Source: Cellulomonas humilata (GTDB lineage Bacteria > Actinomycetota > Actinomycetes > Actinomycetales > Cellulomonadaceae). Taken from it: DNA of 64,000 nt. Location: positions 124,001-188,000 of the forward strand of contig NZ_JAUSVB010000002.1 of assembly GCF_030814415.1 (NCBI RefSeq). Reading direction: 5' to 3'. Each line of letters begins with the position of its first letter. Position 1 is the first letter of the stretch. The translations under genes and the position numbers were made by a program. A model generated the notes under the pieces. The model was not told the origin of the DNA. It worked only from the letters and a program-made list of their open reading frames with translations, and did no database searches. Positions 8,901-17,406 of this stretch are shown here, piece by piece.

Positions 8901-11748
8901 CCTCGGCTGGACCGAGAACTACGGAGCGGGCGGCGCCCCGGGTGGTGCCAACATCCCGTTCGCGGTGACGAGCGGCAAGCCCGTGACGTTCTCCTACGTG
9001 CTGGCCACGCACGTGCTGACCATCGAGGTCACGGACCCGCCGCTGCCCGGCGCGGGCGAGGAGCGCGCGCACTGGATCGACGCACGCACGATCGCCTGGC
9101 CGGCCGCGTGGGCACCGACCCCTGCCGAGAGCACGTTCGCCCTGTACGGCTCGCCGACCGGTGGGCTCTCCGTGGCGGACCTCGGCGACGGCGAGCCGGT
9201 CGCGCTCACCTACGACCCGGCGGGCCTCACGGCGGCGCAGCTCGAGCGCTTCCCGGCGCTCGAGGGCTACCTCGCCCTGCGCGTGCCCGACGGGACGCCG
9301 GCGGCGGAGCTCCTGCGCGGTGCGCTCCTGGTCACCCAGGCGGCGGCCGACGGCACGTACCAGGCGGCGACCGGGGTGCAGATCCCGGGCGTCCTGGACG
9401 ACCTGTACGCCGGTCAGGCGGCCAAGCGGAGCCTGGGTGCGACGTGGAAGAAGGGTGTCCCGTCGCTCGCGCTGTGGGCTCCGACGGCCCAGAAGGTCGA
9501 CCTGCTGGTCGGCACCGACCAGCGCGTCGCAGCGCAGCGGCAGTCCGACGGCTCCTGGACCGTGGACGGCAAGAAGTCGTGGGCCGGGGCGACCTACCTC
9601 TGGGAGGTCACGGTGTACGCGCCGACGACCGACCAGGTCGAGGTCAACCGGGTCACGGACCCGTACTCGGTGGCGCTCACGCTCAACTCGACGCACTCGG
9701 TGCTGGTGGACCTGGCCGACAAGGCCTTCCGCCCGCGCGAGTGGGAGAAGGCGAAGCAGCCGGTGGTGCGGCCCGTGGACCAGACGATCTACGAGCTGCA
9801 CGTGCGGGACTTCTCCATCAATGACATGAAGGTGCCGGCCGCCAAGCGCGGGACCTACCTCGCTTTCGCCACCAACGGCGACGGCCGCGCGCACCTGCGT
9901 GAGCTCGAGAAGGCGGGCCTGACCACGGTCCACCTGCTGCCGACGTTCGACATCGCCTCCATCCAGGAGGACAGGGCGCTGCAGGAGACCCCGGACTGCG
10001 ACCTCGCGTCGTACGCGCCGGACTCCGACCAGCAGCAGGCGTGCGTCACGGCGGTCGCTGACGCCGACGGCTTCAACTGGGGCTACGACCCGCTGCACTG
10101 GACGACGCCCGAGGGGTCGTACGCGGTGGACGCGAACGGCGGTGCGCGTGTCGCCGAGTTCCGCACGATGGTCGGCGCGCTGCACGCGGACGGTCTGCAG
10201 GTGGTGCTCGACCAGGTGTTCAACCACACCACGGCCAGCGGGCAGTCGCCGCAGTCCGTGCTGGACCGCGTGGTCCCCGGCTACTACCAGCGGCTCAACG
10301 CGACCGGAAACGTCGAGACCTCGACGTGCTGCCAGAACATCGCCACGGAGCACGCGATGGCGGAGAAGGCCATGGTCGACTCGGTGGTGACGTGGGCCCG
10401 CGACTACAAGGTCGACGGCTTCCGGTTCGACCTCATGGGCCACCACTCGGTGGAGAACATGGAGGCGGTCCGGACCGCCCTCGACAAGCTCACGCCGAAG
10501 AAGGACGGTGTCGACGGCTCGAAGGTCTACCTGTACGGCGAGGGTTGGAACTTCGGCGAGGTGGCGAACAACGCGCTCTTCACGCAGGCCACGCAGGGGC
10601 AGCTGGGCGGGACGGGCATCGGCACGTTCTCCGACCGGCTGCGTGACGCGGTCCGCGGCGGCGGCCCGTTCGACGAGAACCCGCGCATCCAGGGCTTCGG
10701 CTCCGGTGGCGGGACCGACCCGAACGGTGACGCGATCAACGGCTCGACGGCCGACCAGCTGGCCCGGGCGGCGCACGACGCCGACCTGGTCCGCCTCGGG
10801 ATGGCGGGCAACCTGCGCGACTACGCCTTCGAGACGAGCGCGGGCACGGACCAGAAGGGTTTGGAGATCCTCTACAACGGCCAGCCGGCCGGGTACGCCG
10901 ACTCCCCGGAGGAGGTCATCACCTACGTCGACGCCCACGACAACGAGACGCTGTGGGACTCGCTCACGTACAAGCTGCCCACGGACACCCCGATGGCGGA
11001 CCGCGTGCGCATGAACACCGTCTCGCTGGCGACGACGGCTCTGGCCCAGACCCCGTCGTTCTGGCACGCGGGCGCCGACCTGCTGCGCAGCAAGTCGCTC
11101 GACCGCAACAGCTACAACTCGGGCGACTGGTTCAACCTGCTCGACCTGTCCGGCCAGGACAACGGCTTCGGCCGTGGTCTGCCCCCGGCGCCCGACAACG
11201 AGGCCAAGTGGCCGTTCCAGCAGCCGCTGCTGGCGGACCCGGCGCTGAAGCCGACCCCGGCGGACATCGCCACGGCGTCGAAGGCCGCCGACGACCTGCT
11301 GAAGCTGCGGTTCTCGACGCCGCTGTTCCGGCTCGGCTCGGCCGACCTGATCGAGCAGAAGGTCGGCTTCCCTGGCTCGGGTCCCGACGCCGATCCGGGC
11401 GTGGTCGTCATGACGATCGACGACGAGCCCGGCTGGGACCCGACGACGCGGTGGTGGGCCAAGGACGTGGACAAGAAGCTGGACGGCGTCCTGGTCGTGG
11501 TCAACGCGTCCGACGAGGCCACCACGCAGACCGTCTCGTCGCTGTCGGGCCACAAGCTGACCCTGTCGCCGGTCCAGGCCAAGGGCAGCGACCCGGTGGT
11601 CAAGGGCACGACCTGGGACAAGGCCACGGGTACGGTGACGGTCCCGCCGCGGACCGTCGCGGTGCTGGTCGAGAACCACGCGACCTGGGGCCACGGCCAC
11701 GGCTGGTGGGACTCGGTCCGGAGCTGGTGGGGCTCGCAGCGCAGCTGA
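5938..11748 (+). CDS. apu: secreted bifunctional amylopullulanase (two GH13 domains)
   Basis: Secreted 1936-residue enzyme for starch, glycogen and pullulan. Order: signal peptide (residues 1-38, ending ASA), an X25-type module (about 40-135), and an alpha-amylase GH13 domain with Asp417 (DGFRID), Glu451 (FGEVY) and Asp521 (GNHD). Two more X25 modules follow (about 835-1027, starting GTHNTEMGC and GSHNSELGC), then a CBM48-like region (about 1173-1220) and a pullulanase GH13 domain with Asp1498 (DGFRFD), Glu1535 (YGEGWNFGE) and Asp1668 (VDAHDNE), plus a C-terminal beta domain. Both catalytic triads are complete, so it should cut alpha-1,4 and alpha-1,6 bonds. GAAGGAG 6 bases upstream supports this ATG rather than the upstream in-frame one. 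No LPXTG or other cell-wall anchor is seen at the C-terminus, which ends WWGSQRS. Confidence 0.95.
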   Translation: MSPADAPVRPLSRGLAALTAVAVAGVGLVAAAVTPASAADRTVALVGSLQSELGCTDDWQPACADTELALTATAGVYSADFTVPAGTFEYKVAIDDSWDEAYGKDGGDANIPLVVAGPSSLRFTYDDTTHRIALTPLDLGGDYTPADDALVADPVRDPGADKQFYFVMTDRFADGDDANDTGGLTGDSLVTGYDPTNKGFYEGGDLAGLHDQLDYIEGLGTTAIWLTPSFKNRPVQGSGADVSAGYHGYWITDFTQIDPHLGTNAELEALIADAHARGIDVYFDIITNHTADVIDYAEGQYAYIDQETSPYTDAAGTEFDPATYAGTDTFPTLDPATSFPYTPVIDPAAADVKVPAWLNDPTLYHNRGNSTWSGESVTYGDFDGLDDLMTEHPSVVDGFVDVYNQWVDLGVDGFRIDTAKHVNFEFWQKFTTGVRDHAESVGNDDFFMFGEVYDADPVKLAPYLRDSDMNAVLDFTFQSAASNYARGADAGGLSALFAGDDHYTTPTTNAQALPTFLGNHDMGRIGYVVKDATDREKRSGLAHSLMYLTRGQPVVYYGDEQGFVGDGTLNGQPNGGDKNARQSMFATQVDEYANQLLLDGTLAGAVDRYATDTVLYEHIAGLATLRSSTPALQHGAQIERLADGAVYAFSRVDADERVEHLVATNNGTTPATATIDTLTPGATFAPLYGTSTAVTAAADGTVEVSIPALSAIVLKAGAPVAAPATAGDIAVNVPNAGAELGAQAPVAAAVANDVWSQTSFAYRVVGEDAWAPLGTSETTSPRVFHTTTDLDPGTLVEYRAVSVDAAGHRSAASTFGSVGVAVDGVVPEPPTGPTAVSVPGTHNTEMGCPGDWQPDCTTAQLTKGGDGVWSGTFDLPAGTYEYKVAIDNSWTVNYGANGVPGGPNATYTLAADGEVTFFYDPTTHNFTSTAQGGIVTVPGSHNSELGCAGDWLPECMATWLQDPDGDGTYTFTTDRLPAGAYEAKVAHDLGWTENYGAGGAPGGANIPFAVTSGKPVTFSYVLATHVLTIEVTDPPLPGAGEERAHWIDARTIAWPAAWAPTPAESTFALYGSPTGGLSVADLGDGEPVALTYDPAGLTAAQLERFPALEGYLALRVPDGTPAAELLRGALLVTQAAADGTYQAATGVQIPGVLDDLYAGQAAKRSLGATWKKGVPSLALWAPTAQKVDLLVGTDQRVAAQRQSDGSWTVDGKKSWAGATYLWEVTVYAPTTDQVEVNRVTDPYSVALTLNSTHSVLVDLADKAFRPREWEKAKQPVVRPVDQTIYELHVRDFSINDMKVPAAKRGTYLAFATNGDGRAHLRELEKAGLTTVHLLPTFDIASIQEDRALQETPDCDLASYAPDSDQQQACVTAVADADGFNWGYDPLHWTTPEGSYAVDANGGARVAEFRTMVGALHADGLQVVLDQVFNHTTASGQSPQSVLDRVVPGYYQRLNATGNVETSTCCQNIATEHAMAEKAMVDSVVTWARDYKVDGFRFDLMGHHSVENMEAVRTALDKLTPKKDGVDGSKVYLYGEGWNFGEVANNALFTQATQGQLGGTGIGTFSDRLRDAVRGGGPFDENPRIQGFGSGGGTDPNGDAINGSTADQLARAAHDADLVRLGMAGNLRDYAFETSAGTDQKGLEILYNGQPAGYADSPEEVITYVDAHDNETLWDSLTYKLPTDTPMADRVRMNTVSLATTALAQTPSFWHAGADLLRSKSLDRNSYNSGDWFNLLDLSGQDNGFGRGLPPAPDNEAKWPFQQPLLADPALKPTPADIATASKAADDLLKLRFSTPLFRLGSADLIEQKVGFPGSGPDADPGVVVMTIDDEPGWDPTTRWWAKDVDKKLDGVLVVVNASDEATTQTVSSLSGHKLTLSPVQAKGSDPVVKGTTWDKATGTVTVPPRTVAVLVENHATWGHGHGWWDSVRSWWGSQRS

Positions 11749-11759
11749 CGACGTCCCTC

Positions 11760-11791
11760 GACGGGCCCGTGACCTCGGTCGCGGGCCCGTC
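11760..11791 (+). terminator. terminator after the amylopullulanase gene
   Basis: Perfect 10-bp stem GACGGGCCCG / CGGGCCCGTC with a 12-base loop, starting 11 bases after the stop. There is no T tract, as is usual in high-GC actinobacteria. It opens the 340-base gap before the next gene, which otherwise holds only the two elements listed next and a leader of about 135 bases. Confidence 0.65.
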
Positions 11792-11863
11792 GCGCTGCCC
11801 GGCACGTGACCGCATAGGTTCGCGCTGCGAAGCCAAACCGGCACCAGATCGTGAGATAACCGT

Positions 11864-11881
11864 GATGTGGGCGCTCACATC
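11864..11881. promoter_or_regulatory. palindrome resembling a LacI-family operator
   Basis: GATGTG-GGCGCT-CACATC, with core TGTGGGCGCTCACA. The central GCGC is typical of LacI-family sites (CebR-type sites are TGGGAGCGCTCCCA). It lies about 40 bases upstream of the -35 of the ChvE-type gene, a position that suits a second regulator or a CRP-like activator. No LacI-family gene is in the window. Confidence 0.45.
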
Positions 11882-11918
11882 GTGATGGATTTGTAATCAT
11901 GTCCCCGCACACCAGGGT

Positions 11919-11947
11919 TTGACTTCGAGACTCGAAGAGAAGAAAGT
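11919..11947 (+). promoter_or_regulatory. promoter with perfect dyad in its spacer (chvE operon)
   Basis: -35 TTGACT (11919-11924), 17-base spacer, -10 GAAAGT (11942-11947). A perfect 7-1-7 palindrome CTTCGAG-A-CTCGAAG (11923-11937) overlaps the -35 end and fills most of the spacer, where a bound repressor would block RNA polymerase. The ROK regulator encoded just downstream of this operon is the natural candidate. Confidence 0.6.
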
Positions 11948-12088
11948 GAGCACCGCAGCGATCACCGGCACAGCCGGGGAACGCAGCCGGGACACCGGCC
12001 GAGGCAGCGCAGACGCTGTCCGGGGCCGACGAACCCGAGCTCGTCAGGTCCGAACACCGGACCTCTCAACGATGAGAAGGAGCAAGCA

Positions 12089-13231
12089 ATGCGACGGATC
12101 ACCATCGCGGCAATGGGTGCGGTCGTCGCACTCGGACTGGCCGCCTGCTCGGGCAGCGGCGCCGGCAGCACCGACGACTCGACGGGCGGCTCGGCAGACG
12201 CCGGCGACCTCACCGTCGGCGTCGCGATGCCGACGCAGACCTCCGAGCGGTGGATCGCCGACGGCGACGCGGTCGAGAAGGGCCTGAAGGACGCCGGCTA
12301 CACGGTGGACCTGCAGTTCGCCGGCGACGACATCCCGACCCAGCAGCAGCAGATCGACCAGATGATCACCAAGGGCGCTGACCTGCTGATCATCGCCTCG
12401 ATCGACGGCACCGCACTGTCCAACCAGCTGCAGGCCGCCGCTGACGCGAACATCCCGGTCATCGCCTACGACCGCCTGATCCGTGACAGCGAGAACGTCG
12501 ACTTCTACGTGACGTTCGACAACTACAAGGTCGGCGTCCAGCAGGCGACGTCGCTGCTCGTCGGGCTGGGCGTGCTCAACGCCGACGGCTCCAAGGGCGA
12601 CGCTGCCGGCCCGTTCAACATCGAGCTGTTCGCCGGCTCGCTGGACGACAACAACGCGCACTTCTTCTACCAGGGCGCGATGGACACCCTGCAGGAGTAC
12701 ATCGACGCCGGCACGCTCGTCGTGAAGTCGGGCCAGACCGACATCGAGCAGGTCGCGACGCTGCGCTGGCTGCAGGAGACCGCCCAGAAGCGCATGGAGG
12801 ACCTGCTGACGTCGACGTACTCCGACGGCAGCAAGGTGCAGGGCGTCCTGTCCCCGTACGACGGCCTGTCCCGCGGCATCATCACCGCGCTGCAGAACGC
12901 CGGCTACGGTCCCACGATCGCCGATGGCCTGCCGATCGTCACCGGCCAGGACGCGGAGATCGCGTCGGTCAAGCTGATCAACGACGACGTCCAGTTCTCG
13001 ACGATCTTCAAGGACACCCGCAAGCTCGCCGAGCAGGCCGTCATCTCGGCGCAGTCCTTCCTCGCCGGTGAGGAGCCCGAGGCGAACGACACCGAGACGT
13101 ACGACAACGGCGTCAAGGTCGTCCCGTCCTTCCTCCTCGAGTCGGACATCGTCTACAAGGACAACATCCAGTCGCTCCTGATCGACTCGGGCTACTGGAC
13201 CGAGGAGCAGGTCGCCTCCGGCCAGGCCTGA
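12089..13231 (+). CDS. chvE: ChvE-type multiple-sugar-binding lipoprotein
   Basis: Periplasmic-binding-type lipoprotein (380 residues) of a sugar ABC importer. Lipobox LGLAAC places the lipidated residue at Cys20, followed by a Ser/Gly/Asp linker to about residue 45. The mature part has the ChvE/xylose-binding pattern: TVGVAMPTQTSERWIADG, then ADLLIIASIDGTALSNQL, VIAYDRLIRDSENVDFYVTFDN and VTGQDAEIASVKLI. AAGGAG sits 8 bases before the ATG. The two genes after it encode the matching ATPase and permease (GguA and GguB types). ChvE homologues bind xylose, galactose, arabinose or glucose. The exact sugar cannot be read from the sequence. Confidence 0.93.
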   Translation: MRRITIAAMGAVVALGLAACSGSGAGSTDDSTGGSADAGDLTVGVAMPTQTSERWIADGDAVEKGLKDAGYTVDLQFAGDDIPTQQQQIDQMITKGADLLIIASIDGTALSNQLQAAADANIPVIAYDRLIRDSENVDFYVTFDNYKVGVQQATSLLVGLGVLNADGSKGDAAGPFNIELFAGSLDDNNAHFFYQGAMDTLQEYIDAGTLVVKSGQTDIEQVATLRWLQETAQKRMEDLLTSTYSDGSKVQGVLSPYDGLSRGIITALQNAGYGPTIADGLPIVTGQDAEIASVKLINDDVQFSTIFKDTRKLAEQAVISAQSFLAGEEPEANDTETYDNGVKVVPSFLLESDIVYKDNIQSLLIDSGYWTEEQVASGQA

Positions 13232-13251
13232 CCCGTACCGTCCTGACCTGC

Positions 13252-13283
13252 GGCCGGCCGGCACCACACGGTGCCGGTCGGCC
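13252..13283 (+). terminator. strong hairpin between chvE and the ATPase gene
   Basis: 14-bp stem (13252-13265 with 13270-13283; 13 Watson-Crick pairs and one G-T) and a 4-base loop. It lies 20 bases after the binding-protein stop and 65 bases before the ATPase start. Such hairpins are commonly used to stabilise the binding-protein message and limit read-through, giving excess binding protein. Confidence 0.6.
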
Positions 13284-13348
13284 CGGGTCGCCCCCCACGA
13301 GGGGTGCCGACGGCGGCACCCTGCACGACGAAGGACGGTGGAAGCCCC

Positions 13349-14887
13349 ATGGCCAACTCCATTCTCGAGATGCAAGCCATCACGAAGACCTTCCCCGGCG
13401 TCAAGGCGCTGCAGGACGTGTCGATGTCGGTCCAGCGTGGCGAGATTCACGCGATCTGCGGTGAGAACGGCGCAGGCAAGTCGACGCTGATGAAGGTGCT
13501 GTCGGGCGTGTACCCGCACGGCACGTACGACGGATCGATCCTCTTCGAGGGTGAAGAGGTCCAGTTCGGGTCGATCAACGACTCCGAGGCCAAGGGCATC
13601 GTGATCATCCACCAGGAGCTCGCGCTGGTGCCCTACCTCTCCATCGCGGAGAACATCTTCCTCGGCAACGAGCGCTCGCGCCGCGGGCTGATCGACTGGA
13701 ACCTCGCCAACTCGCAGGCCGTAGCGCTCCTCGAGCGGGTCGGTCTGGACGAGCTCCCGGTCACCCCCGTCGGACAGCTGGGCGTCGGCAAGCAGCAGCT
13801 CGTCGAGATCGCCAAGGCGCTGTCGAAGGAGGTCAAGCTGCTGATCCTCGACGAGCCGACGGCCGCCCTCAACGACAACGACTCCGAGCACCTGCTGGGC
13901 CTCCTGCGCCAGCTCAAGGCGCAGGGCATGACGTCCATCATGATCTCCCACAAGCTCAACGAGATCGCCGAGATCGCCGACACCACGACGATCATCCGCG
14001 ACGGCCGCACGGTCGAGACGCTCGACATGGTCGCCGACGAGGTCACGCAGGAGCGCATCATCCGCGGGATGGTCGGCCGCGACCTCGGGCACCGGTTCCC
14101 GCCGCACGAGTCGCAGATCGGCGAGGAGGTGCTGCGGATCGAGGACTGGACCGTGCACCACCCCACCGACCCCGACCGCATCGTCGTCGACGGCGCCAAC
14201 CTCACCGTGCGTGCGGGCGAGATCGTCGGTCTCGCCGGACTCATGGGCGCCGGGCGCACCGAGCTCGCGATGTCCGTCTTCGGCCGCTCGTACGGCAGCC
14301 ACATCACCGGCAAGGTCTTCCTGCACGGCAAGGAGATCCGCGTCGCCACCGTCTCCGAGGCGATCAACCACGGCATCGCGTACGCCACGGAGGACCGCAA
14401 GAAGTACGGGCTGAACCTCATCGAGGACATCCGCACGAACATCTCCGCCGCGAACCTGTCGAAGGTGTCGCGCGGTGGCTGGGTGAACAGCAACGAGGAG
14501 ATCAAGGTCGCCGAGAGCTTCCGCCAGAGCATGAACATCAAGGCACCGACGGTGCTGGCGCTCTCGGGGAAGCTGTCCGGCGGCAACCAGCAGAAGGTCG
14601 TGCTGAGCAAGTGGCTCTACACGGACCCCCAGGTGCTGATCCTCGACGAGCCGACGCGCGGCATCGACGTCGGTGCCAAGTACGAGATCTACACGCTGAT
14701 CAACCGTCTCGCCGAGGAGGGCAGGGCCGTCCTGGTCATCTCCTCGGAGCTGCCCGAGCTGCTCGGCATCTGCAACCGGATCTACACGCTCTCGGCCGGC
14801 CGGATCACCGGTTCGCTGCCGAAGGAGCAGGCGACCCAGGAGAACTTGATGGAGCTCATGACCAAGGAAAAGGACCAGGTTCGATGA
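13349..14887 (+). CDS. gguA: sugar ABC importer ATPase, GguA type
   Basis: ATPase of 512 residues with two fused nucleotide-binding halves. The first half has an intact Walker A ([12 protein letters not shown]), signature [15 protein letters not shown] and Walker [12 protein letters not shown]. The second half has a degenerate P-loop ([12 protein letters not shown]) but an intact signature [15 protein letters not shown] and [13 protein letters not shown]. This asymmetry is normal for RbsA/XylG/GguA proteins. The ATG at 13349 has GGTGGA 7 bases upstream; the longer in-frame extension is GC-rich intergenic sequence. Its stop overlaps the permease start (ATGA). It powers uptake of the sugar bound by the upstream ChvE-type protein. 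Confidence 0.93.
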   Translation: MANSILEMQAITKTFPGVKALQDVSMSVQRGEIHAICGENGAGKSTLMKVLSGVYPHGTYDGSILFEGEEVQFGSINDSEAKGIVIIHQELALVPYLSIAENIFLGNERSRRGLIDWNLANSQAVALLERVGLDELPVTPVGQLGVGKQQLVEIAKALSKEVKLLILDEPTAALNDNDSEHLLGLLRQLKAQGMTSIMISHKLNEIAEIADTTTIIRDGRTVETLDMVADEVTQERIIRGMVGRDLGHRFPPHESQIGEEVLRIEDWTVHHPTDPDRIVVDGANLTVRAGEIVGLAGLMGAGRTELAMSVFGRSYGSHITGKVFLHGKEIRVATVSEAINHGIAYATEDRKKYGLNLIEDIRTNISAANLSKVSRGGWVNSNEEIKVAESFRQSMNIKAPTVLALSGKLSGGNQQKVVLSKWLYTDPQVLILDEPTRGIDVGAKYEIYTLINRLAEEGRAVLVISSELPELLGICNRIYTLSAGRITGSLPKEQATQENLMELMTKEKDQVR

Positions 14888-16065
14888 CCGCCATGGCAGG
14901 CCTGAAGGACCTCTTCACGAGGAACCTGCGCCAGAGTGGGATCTACGTCGCTTTCGTGGCGATCGTGGGTCTCTTCACCATCCTCACGGACGGGGTGCTG
15001 CTCAGCCCGGGCAACGTCACCAACATCGTCCTGCAGTACTCCTACATCCTGATCCTCGCGATCGGCATGGTCATCGTGATCATCGGCGGTCACATCGACC
15101 TGTCCGTCGGGTCGGTGGTCGCGCTCACGGGTGCGGTCTCGGCGGTCGTCGTCATCCAGCGCGGCCTGCCCTGGTGGGTCGGCGTTCTCGCCGGGCTCGC
15201 CGTCGGGCTCCTGGTCGGCATGTGGCAGGGCTTCTGGGTCGCGTACGTCGGCATCCCTGCGTTCATCGTGACCCTGGCCGGCATGCTGCTCTTCCGCGGC
15301 ATGACCCTCCAGGTGCTCGGCAACATCTCCCTGTCGCCGTTCCCCGCGGAGTACCAGAAGATCGCCGGTGGCTTCCTCAACGGCTTCCTGGGCGGTCAGG
15401 GCATCGACGTGTTCACCCTGGTCATCGGGGCGATCGCGGTCCTCGGCTACGCGTTCAGCCAGTACCGCGCCCGGCTCGGCCGGATCAAGTACCAGCAGGT
15501 CGTCGAATCGATGCCGATCTTCATCACCAAGCTCGTCCTGGTCGGTCTCGTCGGCATGGCCTTCACCTACCAGCTGGCCCGCAGCCGTGGTCTGCCGATC
15601 GTGCTGATCATCCTCGGCATCCTGGTCATCGCGTACCAGATCGTCACCACGAAGACCGTGTTCGGCCGCCACGTCTACGCGATCGGTGGCAACCTGTCCG
15701 CCGCGCAGCTGTCCGGCGTGAAGGTCAAGCACGTCAACTTCTGGATCTTCGTCAACATGGGCATGCTCGCCGCCGTGGCCGGCGTGGTCTACTCCTCGCG
15801 GTCCAACGGGGCACAACCCAGCGCCGGTGAGATGTTCGAGCTCGACGCCATCGCCGCCTGCTTCATCGGTGGCGCATCGACCACCGGTGGCGTCGGCCGG
15901 GTGACCGGCGCGATGGTCGGTGGCCTGATCATGGCCGTCATGAGCAACGGCATGCAGCTCATGGGCATCGACCAGTCGGTGCAGCAGATGGTCAAGGGCC
16001 TGGTCCTGCTGCTGGCCGTCGCGTTCGACATCTACAACAAGCGGCGCGCGGGCGCGGCGCGCTGA
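14884..16065 (+). CDS. gguB: sugar ABC importer permease, GguB type
   Basis: Integral membrane permease of 393 residues with about ten hydrophobic segments. Motif [20 protein letters not shown] (near residue 63) and the conserved loop [20 protein letters not shown] are characteristic of the BPD_transp_2 family, and [14 protein letters not shown] precedes the last segments. The length with an extended central loop (about residues 180-215) matches XylH/GguB proteins rather than the shorter RbsC type. It is translationally coupled to the ATPase. It completes the ChvE-GguA-GguB importer; a separate promoter for the ROK regulator follows within 50 bases. Confidence 0.93.
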   Translation: MTAMAGLKDLFTRNLRQSGIYVAFVAIVGLFTILTDGVLLSPGNVTNIVLQYSYILILAIGMVIVIIGGHIDLSVGSVVALTGAVSAVVVIQRGLPWWVGVLAGLAVGLLVGMWQGFWVAYVGIPAFIVTLAGMLLFRGMTLQVLGNISLSPFPAEYQKIAGGFLNGFLGGQGIDVFTLVIGAIAVLGYAFSQYRARLGRIKYQQVVESMPIFITKLVLVGLVGMAFTYQLARSRGLPIVLIILGILVIAYQIVTTKTVFGRHVYAIGGNLSAAQLSGVKVKHVNFWIFVNMGMLAAVAGVVYSSRSNGAQPSAGEMFELDAIAACFIGGASTTGGVGRVTGAMVGGLIMAVMSNGMQLMGIDQSVQQMVKGLVLLLAVAFDIYNKRRAGAAR

Positions 16066-16103
16066 CGATCGGTCGGCTGACCAGCACGGACGAGGCCCGC
16101 GGC

Positions 16104-16109
16104 TATGCT
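16104..16109 (+). promoter_or_regulatory. -10 box of a leaderless ROK regulator gene
   Basis: TATGCT lies 7 bases before an in-frame GTG (16117). The second ROK gene has TATCCT 6 bases before its GTG, and the two proteins align residue for residue from these GTG codons. This supports leaderless initiation in both. Confidence 0.6.
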
Positions 16110-16116
16110 CGCGGGC

Positions 16117-17328
16117 GTGGGAGGACGGGTTGCGATGTCAGGGTCGCAGTCCTCTCTTCGTGAGGCCAACCGCGCGCTGATCGTCGAGACGGTCCACCGG
16201 CACGGCGGGCTCACGCAGGTCGAGCTCGCCGGGTCGACGGGCCTGTCCGCGGCGACGGTCTCCACGATCGTCAAGGAGCTGCTCGCCGCCGGGGTGGTCG
16301 ACACCCGGAACACCACCCGCAGTGGGCGTCGTGCCCAGATGGTCACGATCGCCCACCGGGTGGGGCTCGCGGTCGGCATCCACATCGGCCCGCGGCACAT
16401 GCGGATCGCGCTCGGCGACGTCATGAACGAGGTCGTCGCCGAGCAGACCCTCCCGCTGCCGAACGAGCACCGCCTCGACACCAGCCTGGACCGCGCGGCG
16501 CTGCTCGTGGCGGACCTCCTCGAGCGGGTGGGGTCGACGCTCGACGAGGTCGTCGGGATCGGCATCGGCCTGCCGGCGCCCGTCGACAGCGCCACCGGCA
16601 TGGTCTCGGTCCGTGGCATCATGCGCGGCTGGGACGAGATCCACGTCGGCCACGTGCTCTCGAAGCGGCTGGGCTGCCCGGTGTTCGTCGACAACGACGC
16701 GAACCTGGGGGCGCTCGCCGAGAGCACGCACGGGGCGTCTCGCCCGTACCGCGACTCCGTCTACGTGCGGGCGTCGCACGGGACCGGCGCCGGCATCGTG
16801 ATCGGCGGCCAGGTGCACCGCGGGTTCGGCGGGACCGCGGGCGAGATCGGGCACGTGCAGGTGGACCCGCAGGGAGACATCTGCCGGTGCGGCAGCCGCG
16901 GGTGCCTCGACACCGTCGTCGGCGGCCCGGCGCTGCTCGAGCCCCTGCGCTCCAGCCACGGCACGCTCGCCCTGCGCGACGTGATCCAGCGGGCGATCGA
17001 GGGTGACCCGGGCTGCGCGCGCGTCATCGCGGACGCCGGCTCGATCATCGGTGAGGTGGTGTCCGGCCTCGCGACCGCGGTCAACCCGCAGTGCATCGTC
17101 GTCGGAGGAGAGCTCGCCGAGACGGGAGAGCTCCTGCTCAGCCCGCTGCGCGAGGCGATCCGGCAGCGCGTGCTGCTCAACCAGATCGCGCCGCTCGAGG
17201 TGGTCCCTGCCGAGCTCGGCCAGCGCGCGGAGGTCGTCGGCGCCCTGGAGCTCGTCCTGCGGTCGACCGACTTCGTGGTCCGGTCCGACGAGCAGGCACG
17301 CGCCGCAGGGGACGAGCTGCGCGGGTGA
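16117..17328 (+). CDS. ROK-family transcriptional repressor 1
   Basis: Sugar-responsive DNA-binding regulator (403 residues). An N-terminal winged helix-turn-helix (LREANRALIVETVHRHGG then LTQVELAGSTGLSAATVST) is followed by a ROK sugar-binding domain with FVDNDANLGALAE, TGAGIVIGGQVHRG, AGEIGHVQ and the zinc loop CRCGSRGCLD. I place the start at the GTG because VGGRVAMSGSQSSLREANR aligns without gaps with VGNDRVTPGSQTSLREANR of ROK 2. An ATG at 16135 with a GGAGG upstream is the alternative. It sits after the ChvE-GguAB genes and before a lone ATPase gene, and probably represses the chvE operon through the palindrome at 11923. Confidence 0.9.
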   Translation: MGGRVAMSGSQSSLREANRALIVETVHRHGGLTQVELAGSTGLSAATVSTIVKELLAAGVVDTRNTTRSGRRAQMVTIAHRVGLAVGIHIGPRHMRIALGDVMNEVVAEQTLPLPNEHRLDTSLDRAALLVADLLERVGSTLDEVVGIGIGLPAPVDSATGMVSVRGIMRGWDEIHVGHVLSKRLGCPVFVDNDANLGALAESTHGASRPYRDSVYVRASHGTGAGIVIGGQVHRGFGGTAGEIGHVQVDPQGDICRCGSRGCLDTVVGGPALLEPLRSSHGTLALRDVIQRAIEGDPGCARVIADAGSIIGEVVSGLATAVNPQCIVVGGELAETGELLLSPLREAIRQRVLLNQIAPLEVVPAELGQRAEVVGALELVLRSTDFVVRSDEQARAAGDELRG

Positions 17329-17406
17329 ACAGGAGATGGCGCATTGACGCACGCACCGGTCGGGGTTTCACTGCACGTACGTGCCCAACGAGGAGCAGGT
17401 GAGGTC

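Noticed and set aside
5773..11844. Minus-strand open frame of 2023 codons
   Set aside because: It is the antisense shadow of the amylopullulanase gene: very Arg/Val/Gly-rich, no motif, and lacks a ribosome binding site. High GC leaves such frames open by chance.
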